A stretch of 64,000 nucleotides of DNA, from positions 2,367,407 to 2,431,406 of the forward strand of contig OY757904.1 in NCBI GenBank assembly GCA_963585895.1, given 5' to 3'. The notes under the pieces were generated by a model that was not told the DNA's origin, ran no database searches, and saw only the letters and a program-made list of their open reading frames with translations. The stretch is from Sepioteuthis lessoniana (taxonomy: Eukaryota; Mollusca; Cephalopoda; Myopsida; Loliginidae). The translations under genes and the position numbers were made by a program. Positions 45,635-57,852 of this stretch are shown here, piece after piece; the first letter of the stretch is position 1, and each line of letters starts with the position of its first letter.

Positions 45635-47091
45635 AATTGTATCTTTTCTCTTGTTTTTAGCTTGAGCTGTAGAAACCAATTTTCTTTGGCTTCTTTCTTT
45701 CTTTCTTTGCTCTTCTTTTTCAGTTTGTGCTAAATTTGGATTCCTTTTTGGAATTCTGAATATTATACAAACTTCTTTCGGTGGATTTAGATTCTTCTCA
45801 TTTCTTTTTGGCTTTCAAGCCATCTTTGAATTCCCTTCTGGAATCCTGAATGAAACACTAAATCTTTAAAGTGGACTTAATTCTTTTTATTCAGCTCCAT
45901 TAGAATTGAGGAGTAAAAAAACGCAGCCTAATTCTAAGGCCTTCTGTTTCCAACTGACTACGGTTGATTTCGGCGGGTAACTCCAGGGGCAACAGCACCC
46001 ACTCCCTCTTCAGAGACTCCATCCAATCAGATCAAAGCTCCTCTGCCATATACAGATTTTCTACGAACACAAAAGTAAACCAGCAGTAAAAAAGACGATA
46101 CAAAATAGGCCCTGAATTGACTCAGAAATGTTGGCGCTCCATTCAATAAACCCATTTACCGATAAAATTTTCACACCCTACCTTAAAAATAACTTCTTAC
46201 TATTAATATTAAGATATATTGGCAGGTACTTACTAAGGTTTACACAAATGACATATACGTTTTTTAATATGTAGACCATATCTTGAAATGTTTGCTTTAT
46301 TATTTTGTAAAGGTCAAAAAAAGATATGTCTATTTTTGTAAACACATCACGATGTGTATTTGTCAATATATGTAGTGTCATTTCAAAAATATTTAAACTT
46401 TTTTTTGTTTTGTTTTGCGGGAAATTGACATGGAAAAGAACTCTATAACTTTCTAAAATAATTTTTTTTCTATGAAAATTTTGTACTATTAACAAAAAAG
46501 ATGGCATAGAAATCTTGTACAAAATTATTTGTGTACGATGCTCTAAATAGATTGGAGATCTTTATGAAAAACAATGTCAGTAAATGAATAAATAAATAAA
46601 ATGTAAAAATCTACCAAACATCAACTGATAACTTTATTTCAATTTTTGGGATACTTATTTAATAAGGGGCGATTCCATCTCAATTAATTTGAGTATCTAG
46701 TTTAATTCATTGATTTGAGTAAGATATTGATTTAAAATATTCAGAAGACAATTTCCAGGAGAATTTTTAAAAAACAAACATCAGTCAGGCTGCATCTGGG
46801 GGCCTTATTTCTGAAATAAACTAAGGAAACAATTTAAAAAAAAATGTAAATATATGTAATAAATAGCTTTTTACAAAAAACAAAAGACTCACTTTTACTC
46901 ATTGGCAAAATTATGACTAATTTTTTTTTTTCTGTGATTATTTCCGTTTCACGTTTCTATCATTTTTTTGCATCATATTCCTAATAGCAACAAGTCAAAA
47001 CCAACAAACTCCGGTAAAAAAAAAAAACTCAAAAACAACAAAAAAAACATCATAAATTTTTTTTTTATAATTTAAAAAGAAGAAAAAAGTG

Positions 47092-47092
<1 letters not shown>
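45635..47092. other. Intergenic DNA with an imperfect duplication
   Basis: A unit of about 90-100 bp containing GGAATTCTGAAT and GTGGATTTAGATTC appears twice, imperfectly, at about 45738-45920. The rest is AT-rich with no gene recognised. Confidence 0.5.

Positions 47093-47162
<70 letters not shown>
47093..47162. repeat. (TA)n microsatellite
   Basis: About 70 bp of uninterrupted TA, the longest in the window. It lies some 390 bp before the spermidine synthase start codon. Confidence 0.97.
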
Positions 47163-47168
<6 letters not shown>

Positions 47169-47339
47169 ATCACCCTTTTTTTTTTAAATTTAGAAATTTT
47201 TTGTACCGTATGGTTCTCTTATTTCCGATTCCAATATTTAAATGTCAGTCAAGTGTTTTATTCTTTTACAAGCTTTCTTTTTCTGTTGTATAGGTAACAA
47301 TAAGTACTACTGATTTTTATTGCTTTTAAGATGAGAGGA

Positions 47340-47554
47340 ACTTTTTAAGGGAGTGACCACAGTTAACTACTTTCTTTAGCATTAGTAGTCACGTGGTCGG
47401 AGAAGTTCTATTCGACTGTCGGTGCTTCATAGTCAAACGAGGGTTTGTGGCGCACGAGGATCTATCAGTTTTATTGTTATCTTAACAAATAGTTTTTTAA
47501 GATCCGTGATTTTTGTTTCTCGTACTTCTCTACAAAAATAAAAAAGAAACATCC
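47340..47554 (+). promoter_or_regulatory. Spermidine synthase promoter and 5' untranslated region
   Basis: The segment before the start codon is richer in CpG than its surroundings and contains a perfect E-box, CACGTG, at 47390-47395. There is no ATG between 47341 and the chosen start at 47555, which supports that start. No TATA box is evident close by. In mammals polyamine genes, including SRM, are direct MYC targets through CACGTG. Conservation of that control here is an inference. Confidence 0.55.
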
Positions 47555-47685
47555 ATGGATGCATTAAAAAGTGGCTGGTTTAGTGAATTAAGCGAATTAT
47601 GGCCAGGTCAGTGTATGTCTCTGGAAATCGAGGAGGTTCTTTACCACGAGAAATCTGAGTGTCAGGACGTAATGGTTCTGAAAAG
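47555..47685 (+). CDS. SRM: Spermidine synthase, first coding exon
   Basis: ATG at 47555 with G at +4. The exon runs 43 codons plus two bases to a GTAAGT donor at 47686. The product reads GWFSELSELWPGQCMSLEIE, then VLYHEKSECQDVMVLK, which aligns with the N-terminus of animal spermidine synthase (human [20 protein letters not shown], then a YQDILVF-like block). The enzyme is cytosolic and transfers an aminopropyl group from decarboxylated S-adenosylmethionine to putrescine, giving spermidine and methylthioadenosine. This exon covers only the start of the N-terminal beta domain. The catalytic Asp and substrate loops are in later exons, which I could not find in the remaining 16 kb. Confidence 0.9.
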
Positions 47686-49595
47686 GTAAGTATATTGTTA
47701 ATTGGATCCTATTGACAATTCTATTTATTAATGAAGTTTATATATTATTTTATAAAGCAGCGTGTCTTTAATCACAAGGTCAAAGTGTTTCGCTTAAAAA
47801 ATTGTGAACCTGAACAAATCAAATATTAAGGTATCGCTCGATACACTATCATACGTTCCAAAAGTACGGCGTACAGTACGTGCTATATTTCTCCCTGAAC
47901 ACCATTTTATTTTGGTGGGTAATAATTTAGTAGTTTTTAGATTTAACGTGTAACAAGGTTTCTAACAAGAAACTTTCTTCTATTTTAGTTCTAATCTGAT
48001 AAATAGGGAAGATAAATGCTACTGAAAAACGGTGATGTTGATAGCAACTCATCTCTTCGGGACTAAAAATTCAAGAAAATTGTTCCTGTAGTCGATATAC
48101 ACGTTTTGTTATTGATGTTCAATGTCTTGTCTCTTTCATCTAACGGTTGTAAACTCAATTTTCATTTAACCTCGCTATTTATTTTTTACATTGATTCGTT
48201 TTTGTGTGTTAATTTTTTTAATGGAATATTCCATGATTAAAGGTTGTGTGTGTGTGTTTTCCTAACTCTTCTCGTGGAATTATTTACTAAATTTTATATT
48301 TATATACCTCAAGTAAGTTTGACGTATTCCATAGTCTGTTGGCTGCACTGGATATTATTATCTTTTAAAAATCTCTTCCAAGTTTACTGTGTAACAATAA
48401 AACCATTTCAGTTTTTTTTAACATAAGAATTGTCTGTGCATGTGCTTTTCAAATATTGATACTTGTTAAAATTGATACATTCAAAGTGCTCTATAACTTG
48501 AACTTTTAAAAAAACTATAGTTTCTGTAAAATAAGTTTATTTTTTTACTATTTATATTCGTCTTCTCTGCTACAGTAATTTAATCTAAAATAAAATATTT
48601 TTCATGGAAAAAGTTTAGAACGAAAACCATTTATTTTCATAGATAAAATTCGGTTGAAGTTTGATTGCTGAAATAGTCGGATGAACGATAGAAAGAAAAA
48701 ATGAAAATGGTACTTAGTTTTCGTCGTGTACTTTTAAAGTTAAAAGAAGACTTTCGCTTTGAAATAAGTTTGCATGTTGATGTGCAATTATTTTGATAAT
48801 TGGTAAATACGGTCTTTATTTATTCATTTTTTTTTTTTTTTTTTTTTTTTTTGCTTTTAAAAATAAATTTAGCTTTATGATTGTACATAGGCTTTTATTG
48901 TTTTTTTTTGGGGGGTTGCCACGTGTTATCGGATTTTTTTTTTTTTTAACAATATAAAAAATCCATTTAAATTTTAAAATTCAGTATTGTTTTTTGTTTT
49001 AAAGTAACGGCTTAAAAATTAAACTTCTTATTTTTACTCATAAACCTTGGCGTTAAAGGAATGAATGAAATCGTAAAACGAAACCAACATCTTGTCAAAA
49101 ATTATACTCATTTACTTTTAACATTATATTGTATTACTCGTAGAAATTTTGAAAATATTTCAAATAATTTCGCTTACTTTCCATTCAGAAAAATTTCCTA
49201 TACTCAGGGAATGTCAAATTTTAAATTTTATTTTTATTCTTTTCTTTATTTAACGAAATTAGATGGAGTTCTGTCTATTATATATAAATACAATGGCGAA
49301 ACGGTCGGATTTTCCATCGTTTCACATATACACGAGTTATCTGTCCTTTGTTTTGATTTTATTTAGACTTGATAGTGACGTCATTGATTTATGTGTACTC
49401 ACAGAATTATTATTATTATTTATTACGATTGAAAACTATTTTTGTTTGAATTTTACGGAATTAATTGACAAATTGCCTGACTTGAAATTTTTTAAAATTA
49501 AAAGCAAGCAAAATTATTTACTGAGAACCTTATGTACAAGATGTCATTTGTGCCTAATGATTAATTTGAATAACTTAGATTTACCACAAGTGTAA

Positions 49596-49640
49596 TGCAG
49601 TGAACGAGAATCGAACTCGCTATACAGTAGTGAATTAATG
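49596..49640 (-). repeat. tRNA-like SINE fragment
   Basis: The minus strand has GCGAG-TTCGATT-CTCGT, a perfect T-arm with B-box, followed by TCACTGC. The D-arm is missing. Similar endings (CGTTCACTG) occur near 35680 on the minus strand, so this is probably a 5'-truncated SINE and not a tRNA gene. Confidence 0.5.
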
Positions 49641-50534
49641 TATGGAATAATAACAATGAATTGACCTTTTTGGTTTCAGATAAATGTTTTTAAAATACCG
49701 ACAACGAGTTGATTCTCGAAATGATTATCTTTAAAAAAATATATATTTTAATGAAGTTCAATGAGTTATTACTTTATGAATCATATGGAAATGTAATATT
49801 CACATTTACAATCCAGAAAAATTTCATTGTCTTTTTATGAATGTTTACGTAAAAACAAACATCCAGTTTTTAAAAGCGACCATATGGATTTCTGCTGAAA
49901 CTTTCATTATGGTTAGGTAAGGGGTACTTAGTTTCAGCAGAAAATTAATGTTTTTGGGGGGACATGAATTTGGTAATTCAACATTTTTAACAAAAAAATT
50001 CCTGGCTAAAGATTTGGAGATTCTCTCGAAAAAACCAATAAAAGTCATCTTTTAAGATTTGAACTTTTTGTTGTTACATTTTTACACTTCTATATAAAAA
50101 AACAACGAACATTCCCATTTTGATATTCTGGATAAATACCTTTTATTTTGATTAATTTAAAGCTTAAAAATATTGAAAAATATAGTGTTGTCCTTTCTAA
50201 AAAAATTCTTTAATCCTTATGTCGTGTGTGTACGGCCATATTGTTGTCTTCTTTTGAATTCATTTAATACACTCACAACAGTCTTGATTTTTTTTGCAGT
50301 TTTTTACGTGTTATTCAATCGATAAACATCTGTAACAGCAGGACCCACAATGTTCACTGCTGTATTGATGTTTTCATAGTACATCGTACATCTCAAATAT
50401 TAAACACGTTTATTTACATTTAAAAATATTGCTATGCTTTAAGAAGGAAAGTTCTTTCTTTGTTTAATGGTGTTTTTCGTCTAGTTAATTATTTACTAAG
50501 TTTAGCTTAAACGTAGGACAAAGCCAGAATAATG

Positions 50535-50590
50535 GGGCATCTAGTGAGAATCGAATTCACTAACATTGGTCCACTAGCAAGGAATTACAG
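50535..50590 (-). repeat. tRNA-like SINE fragment
   Basis: The minus strand has GTGAATTCGATTCTCAC, a T-arm-like hairpin with B-box, followed by a GCCCC end. No complete cloverleaf is present. Confidence 0.45.
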
Positions 50591-51772
50591 GAATTTTTAA
50601 CTGGAGGCGGTAATGTGATGATCTAAATTACAACTAACCTACAAATAGAAAACCTTTTTAGAAAGGGTCTTGTTTGTTATATCCAATAATTAGCTATTAT
50701 AATTATTTCTAGGAATCGTTTTGTCATTGATCAGAAAGCAGAGAAAAAAAAACAAACTACCATTTTAAGTCAATCAGAAAATGAGTTCAACTTTTGAAAT
50801 AATGAAGGTCAGAAAAACGATAATTTTGATAATAGTTTTGTTCCACGACTTAAAAAAAAATCTTGTTTATGGGATTATCTTTCATAAACTTTATTTTCAC
50901 TAACATCATTGAATATGAAGACAATATTTACCATGATAAAACTTTTAAACAACTTCCAAAAATTTTGGTATTAGCTCTTCTCTTATAAGATTCAAACAAT
51001 AATTATTGAAAAATATATTTGACACTAAAATTCAATGCTTTTTTGGAAACTAACCCAACGTACCTGTCAAGTAATTTTTGCAAGCCTGTAATTTGACAAA
51101 ATCAAATATAAAACAAAAACACCCACTGAACTATGTATCATGTGGAATTTTTAAGCCACCACTTTGTAATTGGAAAAAAAAAAATCTCCATACACTTTAC
51201 AACCTTTTTAACATTCTTTCAGTATTAAAGAGAATAAAGTGATTAATAATTAAACCATCCCTTCCTCCTCCTTAGTAGATACTAATTTTTATGTCTTGTA
51301 AGTGACCACATGTTTCATCATGCTACTTTTATCCAACAGAATTTCTGAGCGTCATTTTTCCCCTCAAATATTTTTGTAAAATTTGAAGTCACTTTCTGAT
51401 TCATATAGTTACATGTTTTCTGCTTTCTAATCGATAAGAAATTCCTCGTAATAGTTGATACTATCACGTTTTTTTTTTGTTTTTTTTTTTCTAAAAAAGT
51501 TTCTCAATATTTGTAGGGTAATAATAATTCATTTCTGTTATTGAAAGTTTTTTCTTCTCTGAAAATTCTTTGATTAAATGATGTTAACGAATATAACTTT
51601 GATCCAGGACATAATTGTTCAAAATTTAGATATTTGTTGGATGAAATGGCATGCTTCCCGCATAAACTTGACACTACAAATTGACTTTTATTTTCTATTG
51701 TATATTTGCAATAGTTTAAGGACTTCGGTTGAATATTTACTAGATTTATTTTATAAAAATTACACATGTGAA

Positions 51773-52370
51773 GGTATTTTCTGATGACACAAAAATACGC
51801 TAGACGTTTTTCTAAACTGTCTAAAACACCTACATAATGACTTGAATCATTTACTCGTTGGAGAGGGATCTGGGAGTGTTTGTCAACAAATGCTTTTCTT
51901 TTAAGGAACCAGTTTTGCAATCAACAACCAAAGCCAACAGGATTGTCAAGCTCATCCATAGGTCCTTTGATCACTTGTTGCAACAAACTTTTGTCCAACT
52001 CAGTAAGTCTATTGTCTATCCCATGTTGAAATATAGCTATTGTGTCTGGCAATTACAGAAGAAAAAAATTATGTAGAGCATGTCCAACGATGAGCAACTA
52101 AGTCATTGGCATTTCTGAAGAACAAGTCTTATCGAAAGAGATTGGGAAACAAAACATTGACGTCAATTAAAGTATTCATCTTGGCTTCTATAAAGACCGC
52201 CTACCAAAGTTTGCAATTATCTGCGGAAGAAGTTTTCAAAGAAACACTTAAGTTCTAAAAGAAGAACTGCTGGTTCACTAAGGGACAATTTCTTTGCTCA
52301 AGGGATTGCATCTGCTGGTGGGATCTGTCAAGACAAATGACAGACCGTCTCCTCAAACGGTGCACAAGTC
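51773..52370 (+). pseudogene. CR1-like LINE, reverse transcriptase 3' part
   Basis: Reads VFSDDTKI (the active-site box, FADD in the family), ERDLGVFVNKCFSF, STTKANRIVKLIHRSFDHL, LSKSIVYPMLKYS and CVWQ. After shifts comes SKRRTAGSLRDNFFAQ near 52255. This is the end of a CR1-type protein, with RDLGVxVD, KANxxLGLIxRSF and LVRPxLEY blocks. It is 5' truncated and frame-broken. It is a different family from the LINE at 4520. No target duplication found. Confidence 0.85.
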
Positions 52371-53350
52371 AAGCAAAGATTTTACTATAAACCTAAAATA
52401 GTATACATTGCAAATTAGAAAGAAATATATATTTCGATGTTTTTTTTTTTATAACAAATCTAAGATGGAAAAGTACACTTAAAACTTAAACTTTCTTTTT
52501 AAAATAAGCCCTCTAAGTCAAGTATCAAACTCTGTCTTTGGTCAAACAATACAGCTGCCTGTTTGCCAGGCCTGTTAATAGGGATGGCCTTGTCCACTAC
52601 ATATTGTGGGGTGCTTCTTTCCATCTTGATATTTGACTTTCCACCAATTCAGGATGCGACATAAGGTCATTTTTATATTGGAGTGGGTGTCTGTGCACAA
52701 ATCAATAATGTCCAGCCGTTACAAAAAATGCTTGGTTCCTTTGGCATTCTTCTTATTTGGGTACCTCAGGCATCAAGCCATGAACTCAGCACTGCAAAAC
52801 AGGTATTGCTTGTAGAGGATGTGCTTCTTTCTATCTCAGTAGTTGATGAGGGTAGATGGAGTTTAAATGAAAATATCCAACCGTAATCTCTAAAATTTTG
52901 ATTATTAAAAAAAATACGCCTTTGGATTATTGAATAATGGACATTTAGATTAAGTAAAACAAAAAACAAATCTGTTTTCAGTTTTAAGAGGTGAAAAGAA
53001 TTCAACGTTCAAGCAGACACTGACTTTGTGAATGCTGACAGACTTTATGGTCTCTTTCAAACACACCCTCCTCTGAACGTTTTCCTCATGCATATATTTT
53101 TACATTGGCTTAATCACATCAAAAGGCCGTATTTTTCAAAATGAATGTTAAAAACTGACAGCAGCCATTTTACCATGAACACATATGCAAATCGAACCTT
53201 TACTGTAATACTTCATAACTTTTCAAAACATATTTTGAGATAATCGGAAGAAATTTTATTATATTGAAAAAAAACCCTGTCAATAAACGAAACAATACCC
53301 CAACAACCACTACCCAGAAAAATGAAACATAAGGTACAAAAAGTTGACAT
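52371..53350. other. Intron segment with a SINE core fragment
   Basis: At about 52646-52690 the core motif CAGGATGCGACATAAGGTC, followed by a T-rich stretch and GGAGTGGG, matches the SINEs at 41726, 55050 and 60094. The remainder shows no recognised feature. Confidence 0.55.
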
Positions 53351-53366
53351 ACATCAACTTCAAGAA

Positions 53367-53495
53367 GGGCACCTCTGGTGGTGTAATGGTTAGCAAGTTA
53401 GACTAGCAAACCCATACGAGTGAGTTCGAGTCTCATTGGGTGCCCCATTCATTTGGCCTTGTGCTAAATCGAAATAAAGACCTTCGTAAATTACT
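53367..53495 (+). mobile_element. Short tRNA-derived SINE, copy 2
   Basis: 129 bp flanked by a perfect 16-bp duplication, acatcaacttcaagaa (53351-53366 and 53496-53511). The head (53367-53445) keeps tRNA form: acceptor-stem strands GGGCACC and GGTGCCC pair fully. It has an A-box TGGTGTAATGGTTAGC and a B-box GAGTTCGAGTCTC within a T-arm. The tail ends GTAAATTACT. The perfect duplication and intact promoter suggest a recent insertion. The head is longer than a normal tRNA in its anticodon region, so it is not called as a tRNA gene. Confidence 0.93.
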
Positions 53496-53913
53496 ACATC
53501 AACTTCAAGAACAAAAGAAAAAGAAGACCCCCCCCCCGACAGAAACTAAAACCAAATTTTAAAATATAGCGCAAATGGAAATTGAAATGGACTCAATACC
53601 CACAATTAAAAAGCTGGGGCAACTTAAACAGAAAGCACAAGCTCCCAATGGCCTGGCTGGAAGAATACATATGAACACCAAAGTGAACAGTGAAAGACCA
53701 GGAGACACATTCAAACTGCCCCTAACCAAATTCAATGTCATCTTCTCAGCATCAAAAACAAAGTTACCTATGGGAACAAATAAATAGTGCAATGCTCAGG
53801 GATCAACAAAATCCCTATAAAGATCCTATTGTGTAGAAAGCATGAATAGTGACACAGACCACATAATTACCAGCCTTGATCTGGAAGGTATAACAAATAA
53901 CTACAATACTTGA

Positions 53914-54280
53914 AACCATTTAGCTGTGTGCAAACCTCTTTTTTATATGTTAATCTCTTACATATCATATATATATTTAAATATGTGCAAACAAATGACT
54001 GATGTTAAATTGTTGCTGTTACATAGAAGTTTTCAAGACCGTTTGACTGTGTGCAAACAAATGATTAGAAGTAGGATGATTTGTATTGAATGGGTTATGT
54101 GAAATCACTTAACCGTAAAGAAAAATAAGCTCAGGTTTGTTTAAAAATGTTATTAGCAAAAGATTTACAAATCATATGTATAAGCATTTAACTGAGTGTA
54201 AACAAGTTGCTGATGTTGAATTGAATTGTTTTATGTAGCAGTGCTTAGAAAAATTTGATTGTGTGCAGACAGGTGGGCTC
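53914..54280 (+). repeat. Degenerate tandem repeats
   Basis: The phrase CTGTGTGCAAAC, with AAATGACTGATGTTAAATTG-like continuation, recurs about five times (near 53927, 53984, 54045, 54190 and 54258) with irregular spacing of about 55-145 bp. The units are diverged. Confidence 0.6.
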
Positions 54281-54339
54281 TGGCTAGTTTGGAATATTAT
54301 CTACTAAGTATTCATTTGGAAATCTTAGGTTTAAGAAGT

Positions 54340-54620
54340 GTATAAATGAAATTTGGCATTGAGTGGCCAGCAGGGATGAATATGCCATAAAACCCATCAA
54401 ACTGAACAACCAATTAAGAGAACAAAAAAACAAAACACCTTTTCACCAAAATCTGGCCAAATCAACAATTTCACCAATATCTAGCTAAATATAATCAAAT
54501 ATTATCATAAAAGCCCTAACCCTAAACCCTAAAACCCACATAGAAGACAAAACCAAACGAAATTTTCTTGGCATCAAATAACCCACAGAGGTTGATGTGC
54601 CATTAAATGAAATTCAAATG
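54340..54620 (+). repeat. Repeated SINE-like tail sequences
   Basis: A segment like TTTGGCATTAAATAG, then GGTTGATATG(T/C)CATTAAA, occurs at about 54350-54385, 54565-54610 and again at 61378-61420. These look like the shared 3' end of an unassigned repeat family. Confidence 0.5.
54513..54536. repeat. Short telomere-like repeat
   Basis: CCCTAACCCTAAACCCTAAA followed by ACCC: two TTAGGG-type units with drift, on the minus strand. Confidence 0.7.
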
Positions 54621-55046
54621 CAGCTTTCATTCAGCTGATTTTTTAATGTTGTACTGAGGTTAAAATTCAAATTTTAATTTGATAAAAAAAATACAGACAA
54701 AAGAGCAATGGAATATTAGAATTAACCTTCCCATCATTTTTTGTGAGTGAACGATAAGCACTATTCTCCAGTGCATCTGTTATAGTTTCAAAAATTGAAA
54801 TATCAAATATTGATGTGTCTCACAAAGAAGTTAATTTTATGTTTTCATTGAAGCTCTAAATAAATACTGGGCTCATACATTTTATGCAATAAAGTAGACT
54901 TTATTGGCAGACTAGATGTGTGTAAGATTCGGAGTACAAGTTGAAATTTTAGTTTACATTTTGAAATGCACTATTCACAGGTTTGTTAACTGTCACAAAC
55001 ACTTGTCAGCTGGTTTTACTCCATCATCTGGTTATATTTGTCTTTG

Positions 55047-55770
55047 CCTCTCACCAGACAGGATTTGACACAAGGTCTTTTTTATAGTGGAACTGTAGGG
55101 AGGTTGGGCATGAGTCAAGGCTTGATCCCTGCTGGATGTATGCTGGTCATCAGCTCAGTGCAATGTGAGCCAGATGACCCTACTGCTGAACTTGGACTCG
55201 CTCAATATGTTATGCGAGTTCAGCATACGTCTGCTCATTGCTTGGACTAGACCCAAGGGTCTAGTGCTATGCAATGCTTGTCAATGATGTCATCACCCAA
55301 CCACCTGACATTTGTGCTGGTTGGCTAACAATGTCAAGCATAGATTTACATTGCACTTCAGCTCTAGGGAATCTATGACCAGTAAGGTCACCTGGCATAT
55401 GTATGCCAGGTGATTTAAAAAAGGCTAGCATAGTTTACATTGCACCTAGTGTAATCTTATGACCAGCATTGTCCAGCAGCGCACAAGTCTCGGTTTGTGG
55501 GTGATGACGTTATTGACAAGCATTACATAGCAATAGACTTTCAGATCTAGTACAAGTAATGAGCAGGCACGCGTGCTGGACTCGTGTCATATATGGAGTA
55601 AGACCAGCCGGCTCATTTGACTCGCATTGCATCTAATGAGCCTGTGACTGGAATAGACCAGCAAGGCACAAGCCAAGACTCGCACCTGACCTCCCCCTCC
55701 CTAAATCCCCTCTATAAAAAAAATACCTTGTGTCAAGTCCTGTCTGGTAGGAGGCGCAGAAACAAATATC
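55047..55770. repeat. Large inverted repeat, paired SINE-like copies
   Basis: The left arm (about 55047-55410) and the reverse complement of the right arm (about 55425-55770) align throughout, with visible divergence. Each outer end carries the CAGGATTTGACACAAGGTC core, and shared inner blocks include GCAATGCTTGTCAAT and ATGACGTTATTGACAAG-like pairs. The short spacer is near 55410-55425. Together they form a foldback of about 0.7 kb. Confidence 0.8.
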
Positions 55771-55794
55771 GACTTGTGTGTGACCTTCCTCTCC

Positions 55795-55845
55795 TTAAGC
55801 CCCACTATTAAATGACCTTGTGTCAAATCCTGCCTGGTTGGAGGC
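55795..55845 (-). repeat. SINE core fragment
   Basis: On the minus strand CCAGGCAGGATTTGACAC followed by AAGGTCATTTAATAGTGGGG repeats the shared core. It lies just outside the right arm of the inverted repeat. Confidence 0.7.
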
Positions 55846-57850
55846 ATGGATAAATATCAACACTTGATCTAATCATAAAAATTTGACATTTATTTATTCT
55901 TTATCAAATTGTTTGTCTTTTTTTTTTTTTTTTTTTTTTTTTTGAGAGACATTAATCGAAGTAGATGTAATGTCAATGGAATTTACATGTTTTTGTGACG
56001 TCATCTCGCATTCCAAAATGAACTTTAAATTCTAAGTTGTACTGAATGTAATGCTGATATTTGACATGCACAAAAACTGGCCTGTTATACCAAAACTTTT
56101 CTTATTCCCCAATGATACTTACATTGGAAAAATAAGGTCCTAAAAAGTTAAGTTTTGGGTTACCCTTACCAAGCTTTTAACCTGAACTAATAGTTCTGTT
56201 TTTGTTTTTTTTTTAACTTGGTATACACAAACTAAACTGTAATAAACTTTAAAATTTTGCTTTAAAAAAAAAAAAAGTCAAATTCATCTTCATTCACATC
56301 ACTCTAGTATTTGTTAACAACCTGGTGAATCTTCTTAGCACAAAAAAAAATTGTGATTTTATGGGTTTGTCCTTGACATTAGAGTTTTGTGAGAGAAAGA
56401 AAAAATCAATTTGATGAATTGCGGTTGGCTTTACATTTCAAGGCTGACTTTTCTTTTTTTTCTTTTAATACATTGTGAATTTAAAATGGGTCAATACGGT
56501 TTTGTCATTTACATGAACTAAATGTTGTTCCGTGCTATTGTCATGTTCTGTTAAAATAATTGTGATATATCTAAATTTTATTTCATTACCTGTCAAAAAT
56601 GACATGATTTTGTATACCTGTTTTGTTCTGTTTTTTTCATTAGTATTTTTCAGAATAATTTAACATTTTGAAATTCATTAGTCTTATTTTTAAATCTTTC
56701 TTAATTTTTGCCTGATGTTCCTTTCTTTTGCCAATCAATTGACACCAAAATCAGTGATTTTTGCAAACTTTTCACATACCAATTGAGTAGCTAAATTTAA
56801 ACAATCATCTAATCTGTTAAAAATTTCAAAGAAAGGTTTTGATTTACCCTGGAAAAATTGAAGCCATGATAGGTTTTAAAAACATTCCAAATCTGAAAAA
56901 AATATAGCATATTAAATGTATTTTTCTTTTAAGAATCTTAACGATGAACTAATTCATCTAAAAAATAGATGATATATTGTAGTGGTGATAAATTTCAAGG
57001 TTCAAAGTGACAGGTGTTAATGATTTTTATTCTTTTAAGTGATTTTATCATATCAATATTATTTGGAAACATGACTAAATCAAATAACTATAAGCATTAA
57101 AAAACCCAAAGAAAAATGATATTGTCAGTAAGAACTGAAAAATCAGGTTTTCTAATTCACAGATCACAAACTCATGTTATGACTAAGTTTTCAAAACGAC
57201 TATAAAGGGGTTCATGTCAGTATTTTTTTAATCAAACTATTTCCCTTGTCATTTTCTTTTTAATTAAAAGAAGTAGAATATCTATTTACAAGCATCATGA
57301 AAAATAATTGAATACAAAAAGAGACTATTTTGAATAAATACTTAAAATTCAGAATATTATATTTGCTTTATATCAATAACTTGAAGAAACACTCTAAACT
57401 TCAAAAACAGTTCAATGGCTTCATCCCTCAAAATAAACATTGCTGCTTTTACCTTTAGACAGACACATCTAGGACATTATTAGTTCTTGATAGGATACAG
57501 AATTGAATATAAGTTTTGGTTAATGAGGAACTCTTTTCATCTCTTCTACCATTTTCCTATTGGCATAAATTTGCTCAGTTATTATTTTTCTATCATTACT
57601 TTCATGGAAGATGTTTAAACAAACACCAATCCAGAAGTTTCCAGTCAAAACTTGGTTCATTAAGTCTTTTGAATGTCATTTTTTGATATCTCTCATTCTT
57701 GTTCATCTTTGGACTTTTAAAATGGTTGTTTATTGTTATTTATTACCTTATCTGCTGGGAGAGGAAATCTCTCATTTTTGGCTAACTGCACTATCAAATT
57801 GCCAACATCATTGCTGATATTAGTTGTTTAAATTTCTGAGATGAATCTTG
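55846..57850. other. Intron AT-rich DNA
   Basis: A long T-run lies at 55918-55943. Otherwise there are short A and T runs and no recognised gene or repeat. Confidence 0.55.
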
Positions 57851-57852
57851 GT

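Larger units (their letters stand above)
47686..51772. other. Probable first intron of spermidine synthase, left part
   Basis: Very AT-rich. T-runs lie near 48829-48852 and 48900-48948. The open frames at 49061-49595 on the + strand look like chance frames. Two tRNA-like fragments are listed separately. No exon continuing the SRM reading frame is seen. Confidence 0.5.

Noticed and set aside
49061-49595. A host exon in two overlapping + strand frames
   Set aside because: Very AT-rich, low-complexity Phe/Leu/Asn content, no splice sites in a useful phase and no continuity with spermidine synthase.
53367-53445. A functional tRNA gene
   Set aside because: The acceptor and T arms are good, but the anticodon region is not a clean 17-nt arm and the sequence is the head of a SINE with target duplications.
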